NCBI GenBank assembly: GCA_951640195.1
Contig: OX621170.1
Coordinates: 186,001 to 250,000 of the forward strand
DNA: 64,000 bases
DNA from: Porpolomopsis calyptriformis
Taxonomy: Eukaryota > Basidiomycota > Agaricomycetes > Agaricales > Hygrophoraceae
Direction of reading: 5' to 3'
The notes under the pieces are model-generated. The model was not told the origin of the DNA. It ran no database searches and saw nothing but the letters and a program-made list of their open reading frames with translations. Position 1 is the first letter of the stretch; each line of letters starts with the position of its first letter. A program made the translations under genes and the position numbers. Below, one piece after another: positions 54,665 to 64,000 of the stretch.

Positions 54665-56515
54665 CTATTCGCTAGTATCAGAATCGGAGGGATCGTCACC
54701 CCAGACCAGGTCCCTCGTCAACAGGTCTATCTCCCTAGTCTGCAATATCCGCTTGAGCCTGTCCGCCATTTGGGCCTGCGTTCCCGTGGTCAAAATGTGA
54801 GGATTGCACATCGCGTGTCGGGCGAGATTGCGTTCCAAATCTTCAACGCAAAGGCTGGAGCATAGGGCGGGGTCGACGATGAGAGGCGGAAGCGGGTAGA
54901 CCTCGTATCTCAGATGGATTTCTGTTGTTGAGTATGGTGAGGAACAGCCCGGATTATGGGGATTGGGGAGAGCGGGTGGGAGTTCTTACGGTCTAGGTAT
55001 CGCGCACAAGGAGACGGTATTTCGATCCCTATGGATCGATTTTCTTGGGAGAGGGTTGTAGCTAGGAGACGTAAGCCATCCATGCCGATGCTGGTATCAA
55101 GGATGTCCAGAGACGAAAGCTTGGAGAGCAAAAGGAGAGCAGGGACAGCTGCGTTGTCAATTCGGGGATTGGAGACAAGGGAGAGATGAATGAGTGTGTA
55201 CTTGAGACTTGTGAGAAGGAATATTCTGCACGGTGGAAGTGTTAGCCTCCGTGAGAGGAAAGGCACCGACAGATCACAGACGCTTCGTTGCCTATACGGG
55301 TGTTGTCCAGGAATAAAATTGCCAGTTTAGGCAGATGGTGAATATAGCCAAGGTCGAAGTCTCTGATAGGGGTTCCGCTAAACGAAAGTTTGTAGAGAAA
55401 AGGAAAACTATTGGGCGCGCTGAAGACTGAATTGCCTAGTGCAGAAGTGCAAATGGATACCGGTATAGAGTTTACCTCTCAGAGAATCTCTTCCCGACAT
55501 GTTTAGGCCATTTTGATCGCTAAGGGAAGCAGACAGAGAAAGCGACCCGATCTCGGAAGTACGGAGGGCATTGAGAACTCGTGCATTCAGAAGACCTAGG
55601 GGCAGGCTAGGTCAAGCACATTGGCCGACATCAGGGATGACGAGCTACCATTGTCGGCTAGTATGTCAGCAATTTCCTGGTGCGTTGGGTGGTCAAGCTC
55701 AAGCAGTCGTGTCTCCAATCTGATGCCTGGTAATAAAGCGTCGAGACGAGCGATGAGACGTTTGATATCGCCAGGAGATTCGGTTCCGATGGGAGGCCCG
55801 TACAGCTCATCTAGGGAAACAGAGTTATGGGGAAAGTGGCCCAGTGGAAGCTGAGAGAAGTAGTAAAACAATGGGAGTGATATGACCTGCCTTCAAGAGC
55901 TTGGATACGGAGATTGAGATCAAGGATGGTCGGATTGGCTTTCTCGTTTTGTCGATCTGGGAGTATACGTTTGTCGGGTAAGCAGACGGAGTTCGGGCCG
56001 GAGTAATTCAGGGTCTCATGTTTGAGAGTGACTTCAAAGGAGCTGTCATGGACAGACTGAATTGACCGAGCACGTTTGGGGGGGCCATTGATATCACTGA
56101 GAAAGGAGCGAGAAGAAGACCGTTTTCGATTCACAGAGAGATCACCGATGCTAAAGGTACTTGAGGCCAACACAGGCGAGTGTTTTTGACTTGCAAGCGG
56201 GAGAGGATACAGCTCTCGTACATCCGGCAGCTTCGAGAAATTGAGACCAGAGGTGTTGTGATCATGGTCTGGATGGACAACGTCCGAGTCGTTGACATCG
56301 ACAACAAGAGCTTTGTCAAGGACGCTGGCAAAGGAGTAGAACAATTTGTCGCCTTGAAAAGGTCTGGCCGGTTTGCGACCTGGACCCAAATTGACCTGAA
56401 GGCGTTGACGCAATGCATCCACGTAAGACATGGCAGGCAATTCAGGACAGTAAAAGGGGTTTGAAGACTGCCCGTCAATCAAAGGGGGGGTGAAAGTGGG
56501 AATGTCTGGAATCAT
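54665..56515 (-). CDS. LRR protein with C-terminal SAP-like motif
   Basis: Six exons: 55891-56515, 55649-55810, 55476-55595, 55282-55435, 54990-55225 and 54665-54921, total 518 codons (517 residues). The first junction is GC-AG, the rest GT-AG. The N-terminal 200 residues are disordered. Leucine-rich repeat segments then appear ([57 protein letters not shown]). The C-terminus has [17 protein letters not shown] and [15 protein letters not shown], the helix pattern of a SAP domain, which binds DNA or RNA. A nuclear role is plausible but inferred. The start ATG at 56515 is a choice; the frame is open to 56632 without another ATG. Confidence 0.72.
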
Positions 56516-56789
56516 GACAAACGGGAAGGTCGGGAGAAAAAGGTCATACGCAGGGAAGTCTCCGCCGAAGGCGGCTGAAAAAATAGGCAGGGGTTTCAAA
56601 ACCCTATCTTGAGATTCACGCAGGGAGATCAAGGAGTAGCCATGCCCGAAGATGTTTCTACAAATACCAGTACTACATATCTACGCAATTACATGTGGTT
56701 GATATTGGATCCGAAGAAGAAAACAAGGAGGGAGAGGACTGCGTACTGCTGAATAAACACCCCCTGTTTTACTCTCACCGACACAGAAC
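56516..56789. other. No gene seen
   Basis: Divergent intergenic region. Nothing recognised. Confidence 0.45.
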
Positions 56790-59700
56790 ATGTCCATCTT
56801 CGAGACCCACTCTATTATCGCTATCCTCAAAAGCACACTTGAGACCAGCAAACAGAAAAGGTTTGAACAAAACTGGAAGGAAGCTGTATGTTAAATTTTA
56901 TTGTAATAACAAAAACATAGGTACGATCACTCACCGGCACCTTTAAAGGTTTTGGCTCGTGTCAAAAGTTGGCAAAAAAATGGGGGCGAACAGCATCCCT
57001 TCCTAGAACAGCTGGAATGGGAAGGCAATGTGGTTGAATACGTGAATTTCATTTATGCAAGGACACGCGTACATGGGAATGCTGCTAAAGACGCAGTCCC
57101 TGCATTGCTTGACAAACGTATTCCACTGCTAGGGCCTCGCTTTGTCCCTCCACCATATCTGTATCTGCAGAAACGTCAGATGGCACCCAAAATCGAACCC
57201 ATGATTGCTCACCTCAAACCATTGAATGTAATTCACCCCATCTACTTCATCAACATTAGCTTCTGCCCTTTGTGTGGGTCTAAGGACACATCCTGGGATG
57301 GGTAGAATGCTAAAGGATCCCGAGACGTTCATGGAGTTAACCAAGAGGAAATGGTACTCGGCTTCCAGTTGCGATGCAAAGCCTGCCGCAGAGATGGACA
57401 GTTCTGTACTGCGACAACAAACCCAGGCTTTTGGGAGAAATGGGAGCACTGGAAGGTTCCATGTAAGAGAGAATTTTATAGTGATAATACAGCAGGACTT
57501 ACTGTGTGTATTACAGGCGGCATCCCACAGTTCTTTAAGCGATGTGCTGTCACTCGTGAATTATTTGACTTTATTGTTGAGCTACGTCCTTCAGAGACTT
57601 CAGCAGGGTTGGCGATGCACATAAAGCGTATGTTTTATATGCTACAATGCATTCAGCTCACAATACTTATCTGCCATAGAGTTTCACTTACTGGAACATC
57701 GCAAGCTTTTTCTCGAATATCTCCAAGTATTCCAGTCACGACAGCCAACCCCCTTTCAACCACTTCCACTCAAACCATTCCATGGAATGGGTGACGCAAC
57801 TGTTGCAACGAGGGCTGGATATGTATACGACGCTAAATCAATTAGTGAAGATATGGTCAGTGAGGTGTATATAGAGTACAGCAAATGCACGCGGCAGCAG
57901 GAGTCCGATGAGTACGTGCGCTCACTAGCAGGTATACTTCCATTTGTGTTCTGGCAGTGTCGCACTAACCAACCTATATCAGCAATCAGCCTGTCCCTTG
58001 ACCACACCTTCCGGTGCACCTCGAAAGCCTCAGTTGCGAACTCCAAAAAGACCCGATTCAGCCCCCTCAAAGCCCTGCTGAGTGTCATCAACGAAGCTAA
58101 TGAGATCGTAGCTTGGGTAAGTGTATCATCATTAACTCACATTTGCGAGCACTGATGTTATGTTCCACAGCGATTCTGCCAAAGCCAGGCTAACGGAGAA
58201 ATCGGTGAGGTCTTGGAGGGCCTGAAGAAGAGGTGTGAGCTTATCGGCGTACCTTACCCCGACATTGTGGTTGCCGACAACTGTTGTCACATCCGGAGCG
58301 AAGTTACGCAATACCTTCCCAGTGCAGATGTGGTGCTCGACGTGTACTACTTCATGATGAGGTATGTGAGCCTTTAAAACATGTTTACGCAAGGCTCACT
58401 GAGAAAGATAGATACCTTACATGTATTACCGGTGGGGCAAAACACGCCTATAGGAAGGACATCGCCAATGCCATCGTGGATGCCATTTTGAAGACACGAG
58501 CAGTTGGTCAGAAACCTGCTACATATTGGCCAAAGGATGAGCAGGCAAGGCAGCTACAGTTTGTGTATGACAGGTATGCAGGGAAGGGGGTATGGTCGGC
58601 AGCAGCACCAAAGGTACTTCCTTGCTATCAATTGGTTTGTTGAGCGCACTAAAAACTCATAATCAGGTACACAGTGATCAATTGCAGCATGTACTGAAGG
58701 GGTGTCTGTACCGCCGCAGACAAGATATACCATGCGATGGCAGCCGGATTGAAGGCTCTCACAAAGGGTGGAATGCGCTCCAACATGCGTATACAAGCGG
58801 TATTGTGATGTTCACTGCCCTATGTCATGACTTTGTGCTCCGACGCAACATTCGAGTTACCAGCACGGGTCGTTATCGTCAACCATCGGCCTTTATCCAG
58901 TCAGTGTATGGGTCCCATCACGTTTGACTTGCAAATTTCACAGCGCACCTTTGGAATTCAATCATTGAACAATCCCCATCCACTGATCTCTCACCACTCC
59001 TGACCTTTCCGGTTACACAGACCAACGAGGCATTCGGTGTGATTGATTCCACCTATATGGAGGTTTGTATGAGCCCAAGAAAGAAGAGGACGACAGTTGT
59101 ATCAATTTATCAAACATTGACAATGACGTAACCCTTGATTATATTATCCAGGATGTAGGCATCGAACCGCAACTACTCTCGGAGGTGGAATGCAAGAACA
59201 CATCTGTAGGCCATGACGTTGCCTTGGTACCCCTGGACCTGGACTCTGTTGCAACAAAGGATACATCAGCAACCACCAACGCAACTGAAGATTCCCTAGG
59301 GATATCTAAAAAACGAAGAGCTAAGTCAGTTCTCGACACGACACTCAGCAAGAAAGGGAGAAGGGAGCCGAGTCCATCAGAGCCAGAGGTGCGTGCGTCT
59401 TTATCTATGCTCACGACATACCTCACCATCACCACATGTTTATTGATAGGTACAGGATCTTACTTGCACTGCGCACGTAGTTGAAAGGCAGAAGATTCCG
59501 ATCAATCTCCCATCCGCTTTCTGCCAGTTCTTATCCAAACAATCACCCCCGAAAGATCCTGCTCTCGAGCCCTCGGTAACTGTAACCTTCCCTTCTCAAC
59601 TCACTCGACGTCTTCCTCTTCCTCCAGCCCCTGCCAATGGAGGACTCACGCGGTCGGAACAGTTCTTTTCATCTGCAACTAACATCGACATCCGAGCCCT

Positions 59701-60563
59701 CAAGATCACCCGGAATGAAGAGTTTCATCTCTTCATGGATCTTCGTGCTGAAAACAGATGGGTCACTTACAGCATGACTAGCACACGTTGGACCCATGCT
59801 ACCAACCATTACAACATCTGTCTCCAGCAACTGGGCATCCAAGACGTCGTCCTCAAGAACCCTCGTGCCTTGATGGATAAGCTCACAGAGATTGAGCCCA
59901 TTATTGCGGACCGGATCCTCAAGAATGATTACGTCGGTATGTGAACACCTTATCAATTTCATGGCTGGAGCTAACCAATTGTTTACCTACAGCTAAATCT
60001 AGTGGTACAGAGAGTTTTTGGAGATGGCATTGTGGTGCCATCGCGCTTGCGAAAGATGAGATGCCGGGTCAACTTAAGGTACGTCTTCTTTCTTCTCTTT
60101 TTTTATTGTTGTCTGCTTAACTCGGAGATGGCAGCGCAAGCCTGCAACATGCATGCGCTGCCAGACAATCATGTACCCTGGCCCAACCGGATCCCCAGAG
60201 AATCACAGGCGAGGCATCTGCGCTGATGGGGTACGGTCAACTGCAAGGCCTGGTGAGCAGCTACCTGAATGGCCACAGCCCGCAGGCATTTTTGTCTCGG
60301 GCACTCGATTCATCCCCGTCAACTTTCTCAAGACACTCGCTGTCATTTACGAGAAGTTCGTCGTCGAGAAAGCGCAGCCGTCGAACATACCTGCTGAGTA
60401 TGAGGCCTTCGCGCGCATGCTCATTCGACGCACCATCATCCTACCGGATCAAACTCCCGCCTTCCAGCTTTACGACCTGCAGATGCCCCCCACACCCGCA
60501 GAGCTGCTGGCAACATCTGAGGGCAAGAACTACCTGCGCCTCGATGCCCTCCGCAACGACTAG
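56790..60563 (+). pseudogene. Transposase-like gene (DDE-type core) with a premature stop
   Basis: Many exons. A likely start MSIFETHSIIAILKSTL is at 56790, then the segment SPAPLKVLARVKSWQ, a zinc-finger-like FCPLCGSKDTSWDG...LRCKACRRDG, and an RNase H-like core with D in SLSLDHTFRCT, D in DIVVADNCCH and E in GSRIEGSHKGW. A later part holds SGTESFWRWHCGAIALAKDE, a Cys pair (CMRCQTIMYPGP) and a C-terminal helical part ending YLRLDALRND. This D-D-E layout is typical of DNA transposases, and similar genes are repeated in mushroom genomes. In-frame TAG at 57303-57305 interrupts the block where relatives have Trp. Exact splice sites and the start junction are partly open. Family name not given. 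Confidence 0.6.
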
Positions 60564-60690
60564 CTCCAGGCCTGCAAAACTCGAAGGCTTAGTGCCTTTG
60601 CGCCGTGCTTTCCATCAACTGCATGGATCCATTGTCAGACTTATCACCCATTCTTCAAAACCTCGCTTGCCAGGCTTCAACATGCCTGTT
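60564..60690. other. Short flank of the assembly gap
   Basis: Continues from the transposase-like gene into the unknown bases. Nothing recognised. Confidence 0.4.
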
Positions 60691-60890
60691 NNNNNNNNNN
60701 NNNNNNNNNNNNNNNNNNNNNNNNNNNNNNNNNNNNNNNNNNNNNNNNNNNNNNNNNNNNNNNNNNNNNNNNNNNNNNNNNNNNNNNNNNNNNNNNNNNN
60801 NNNNNNNNNNNNNNNNNNNNNNNNNNNNNNNNNNNNNNNNNNNNNNNNNNNNNNNNNNNNNNNNNNNNNNNNNNNNNNNNNNNNNNNNNN
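60691..60890. other. Assembly gap of 200 N
   Basis: Unknown sequence; 200 is often a placeholder, so the real length may differ. Frames that run across it are artefacts. Confidence 0.98.
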
Positions 60891-60986
60891 ACAATTAACG
60901 TGGGACGAGGTGGGCCAACATGGGGGGAAGAGGCAAGATGTGAGAATCTCGTTCATCCAAAAAGAGATAGGAGGAAACGGAAGGAA

Positions 60987-62860
60987 TCAGATAACCACCT
61001 GTTCTACCTGTACATTAAGCCCCGCATGCAGCATATTTGTCCCTTTCGCACGCATAGCGAGCATACCCCATTGGACCCACCAATTATCCGCGTCGTCTTC
61101 TGCGTCGTATCCAAATACGTCCTTTATTTCTTCCCATCGGTCCATCGTCCCGTCCTCTTCGGAAGGCTCGAGACAATTTTGTCCTTTCGCATCTTTGGAT
61201 TGAAACATCATATCTCGACCCGCCTGCATTTCTCCTGGGGGCAGTGACATAAAGTACATGTTCCCCGCTTCGGAAATTGCGACAGAGCTGCAGCGGGGAA
61301 GCCGAAGATCTTGGAACGCGTAAAGGAAACTTGAAATTTGGTCTTCATTTCGCAGGTGGGAAAAGAGCTTGGCGAGCACAGCGCCGTCTTCGATAGCCAA
61401 AGCCGTAGATTGGATGGCCCCGACCTAAGTGAAATTATGGAATTTTCAAATCACGTGAAGTGAAAACGAAGACCGGTTGACTGACAGGGAGTGGGTGTGC
61501 CGCCTCCCCTATCAAGATCAGGTGTCCGTTATCGTGTACCCAGTCTTCCAAATCTTTGTAATTTTTCATCGGTATTGACTTCGATGTGGTCGCCAATTTC
61601 ATTAATTTCCTCAACCTGTGAAGCGAAAAGACAGTTCGGAGGAAGAACGATGTGTCATATCTGTGGAATGTAACCGACCTTGGCTCCGAGTTTCCTACAG
61701 AGGCCAGTAATTTTTCTTTTGTTGACCGATCTGACCAGGTACCCATAGATCCATCTGGAGGCCCATATAGATACGCTGCCATAGCTTCGGTCGATTGTGA
61801 TCCACCCTCCGCTCACCAAATAAGCTGCCTTCGCGGTGCGCCAGAAAATGAAAAGACTCACGATGGGAAAAATAAGGAGACAGTGCCCGTTACCAAACCA
61901 GCCATACATATGCTCCTATGGCAGGCAAAAAATGCGGCAATGGTAAACTGTGGATGCCAACACGACTTACGACATTCTCCTTGGGTTCCCAGAAATATGC
62001 AAGATCTGGGTCTCGCATCATCAGTTTCTTGGGTATAGTCGTACTGTTCAGGGGCAAACATGAGATGTGCACACGATTCGCACAACGTACTTACTGATAC
62101 ATGAGTAAAGCCCCGGGGTCGTGCTTGGGTTCGCCTGAAAACATCCTTCGTGAAACGCCATACTCGCCATCGGCTCCGACGATAACGTCGGCGCGTAAAG
62201 TCTCGCCTGAGGCAAGAGTGACGCTCGCGGAGCCAGGATCGATAGAAACTACCCGAGAGTTGAATCGAACATAAGCACCTGCCGAAACAGCAGCACGATA
62301 AAGAAGTCGTCTCAAATCATCTTGCTATGTTTGTCACCGTAGAAGTAGTCTGGTCAGTCACGCATTTGTGTGCGTCATGGAGAGAGACGTACGCTGGTAT
62401 AAATGAATTCACCCCGCGTTTCCTTCAAAACTTCTTTGCTCCACACGTGTTTTCCTAGACGCGTCCCTGATTCGTCTAATCAAGGGCCAGGTAATGTGAG
62501 GGGAAGGGAATGCGATTGGAAGAAGTGAGAAACGGACATATGAACATGGTGATTGCGTCCGTCCTTGTGCCAACCTTGTAAAGCTCTTCCTTGAGACCCC
62601 AGTCGAACAAAATTTTGGAACCATTTGGAGGCAGGCGGAGACCCCCGAGCGTCTTGAAAGGAGTCACGGACAGATAGATTTATCACAAGGAAGAAACTCA
62701 CCCCATCCCCGTTGGTATTAACATCTTTTTCCAAGACGATAACTTTATGGCCGACGCGTCGCAACGCAATGGCACAAGCAAGGCCTGCGATTCCACCCCC
62801 CACAATCAAAAAATGGATAGTAAGATGGGCCCGCTTGGGGGACGGGGATACGGAGGGCTG
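60987..62860 (-). CDS. FAD-dependent monooxygenase (salicylate hydroxylase-like)
   Basis: Multi-exon, at least seven exons, all with GT-AG ends. The FAD-binding start is FLIVGGGIAGLACAIALRRV, then TLGGLRLPPNGSKILFDWGL, the DG motif VIVGADGEYGVSRR, and the GD-type motif in the form HLILIGEAAHPLP, where Glu replaces the usual Asp. AIEDGAVLAKLFSHL and a Trp-rich C-terminal part (DADNWWVQWGML) follow. Such class A flavoprotein hydroxylases use NAD(P)H and oxygen on aromatic compounds, often in degradation or secondary metabolism. No other pathway gene is next to it, so a substrate cannot be named. The 5' end is unresolved: no ATG is in frame just upstream of the FAD motif. Confidence 0.82.
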
Positions 62861-62869
62861 GTAGTTGGG

Positions 62870-64000
62870 ATATTTAGCAAAGGGTATACCTCCGAAATTT
62901 GAGGTGTTCTACCTTCCCGTTCATCTGGACACTCCCCCACGACAAGACTTGGTTGGGGTCAAGAAGGAAAAGCGAAGCTATTACATTCTTGAGCAGAGAC
63001 AAGGTTACACGTGGGCACGCTTGTTGAATGGAGGCCCTCGCTTAACGTTTTGGGATAAGTTGGTAATAACCGATTACAGCCGAATATACAGCGGGTAAAT
63101 CAGAACGTGTACTCCATTTCAGTCTATATATTACTACGAAAGATTTACGACACTTGCCGCGCCGCTCGTGCTGCGGCATCAGTGGTCCCCAACCCAAGAG
63201 CCCCACGTCCTGCGTCGATCAACCCGTCGACCAAAACGCGGTCGTCGACGGCCCCGCCGCCGTCAATGTCCGCACTCAACGTCGTCCTGTCGCGGTCGTC
63301 GACGTGCCCTTGCTTCTGTCGTCGATGTGCTGTCGTTGACGGGTGCGCGCGAGCGCAATCTAATGAAAAAATGATTAATACAAGTAGAATATATATTATT
63401 TACTTACTTTTAAATTATTTTGCCGTTGGACGACGCGAGTTTCAACGCAGAACGACGGGCTAGGGAGATGTCGGGGCAGTGGGCGCGCAGGCGATGACCC
63501 TATTGTCAAAAAGTTGTCAGTATGTCTACAATATACATCGGAGACTCACATTATCAAGTATGGCCGCTGGATGGCCCGTATTCCGATATGGGCCGCGTTG
63601 ATGAAGCTGAAGAGGCGCGGGAAGCGGGATGGAACTTCCCAAATGGGCAGTAACAAAGCTAGACAAATAAGCCAAGAATATTCTCTAGCACCTTACAGAG
63701 GCCTCTTAAAATAGAGATAAAATATCTGAAAAATCACTCATATATGTGTTCATAATGGCTGCCTATCCGTTGCATTTAGAACTCAATTCTATCCTAAATC
63801 TGAGTATGTTGGACAATGAATAATAAATTTATGTTTAGAATAGAAAACTGCAAGACAAGATGTAAATGTACAATGGATTTAGATCTACTTCCCACCCTTC
63901 TGGCTGATGCAGATGAAGACAATGAGGATGAGGAACTCACCACAATCCAAATGGCAGCTATAGGGCTACTTGTCTATGCATTATAGAGGACCAACAAATT
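62870..64000. other. No clear gene; possible transposon start at the right edge
   Basis: A GC-rich GTCGTCGACG repeat region lies at 63170-63350. The last 120 bases (63880-64000) could begin a coding frame with MDLDLLPTLLADADEDNE, which resembles the start of PIF/Harbinger-type transposases, but it meets a stop after about 36 codons and runs to the edge, so it is only a suspicion. Confidence 0.3.

Noticed and set aside
60226..61203. 325-residue plus-strand frame through the gap
   Set aside because: It runs across 200 N and is an artefact of the gap.
63880..64000. PIF/Harbinger transposase start
   Set aside because: Only about 36 codons before a stop at the window edge; not enough to call.

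Overview
The window reads as nuclear DNA of a mushroom-forming basidiomycete (Agaricomycetes). Genes are dense and cut by many short GT-AG introns, mostly 45-65 nt. The families fit this group: NACHT-ankyrin and NACHT-WD40 STAND proteins (fungal NLRs), a fungal LIM protein, an RlpA-like secreted protein, a Crinkler-type NTPase and a CaaX pheromone precursor. I rebuilt exon structures by reading splice sites and checking phase; for most genes the total coding length divides exactly by three.

Layout. 1-4157: decayed Ty3/gypsy retrotransposon on the minus strand, with a putative 5' LTR. 4330-5580: non-autonomous inverted-repeat elements and gene-free DNA. 5581-14200: three related NACHT-ankyrin genes, A (pseudogene) and B on minus, C on plus and divergent from B. 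15408-18513: LIM protein. 18881-19852: RlpA-like secreted protein. 20210-20938: broken piece of a DUF4140/DUF4139 gene. 21038-24973: RNase P/MRP block, with one POP5 copy at each end (opposite strands) and POP4 plus a small Aim19-like gene between them. 25194-29035: NACHT gene with 12 nearly identical WD40 repeats. 29388-30581: secreted Ser/Thr-rich protein. 31160-33138: intact DUF4140/DUF4139 gene. 33717-33860: a 47-residue mating-pheromone precursor ending in a CaaX box. 34325-36910: Crinkler-like NTPase gene between two small WD40 relics. 37101-38279: casein kinase 2 beta. 38280-41319: almost empty. 41320-44973: arrestin-fold protein. 45245-47118: TPR protein. 48482-49189: Pro/Ser-rich protein. 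49846-50197: COA6. 50310-54239: TBC RabGAP. 54665-56515: LRR plus SAP-like protein. 56790-60563: transposase-like gene with a premature stop. 60691-60890: assembly gap. 60987-62860: FAD monooxygenase. 62870-64000: no clear gene.

How the parts relate. Housekeeping genes (CK2 beta, RNase P/MRP subunits, COA6, TBC, arrestin) are interleaved with fast-evolving accessory genes. Four NLR-type genes, two WD40 relics and a Crinkler-like gene lie in the first 37 kb, a region marked by repeat turnover, nonsense mutations and duplicated gene pieces. The NLRs probably act in non-self or stress recognition, inferred from family. The most notable items are the pheromone precursor, the paired POP5 genes around POP4, and the short N-terminal motif shared by NLRs of two different repeat classes.
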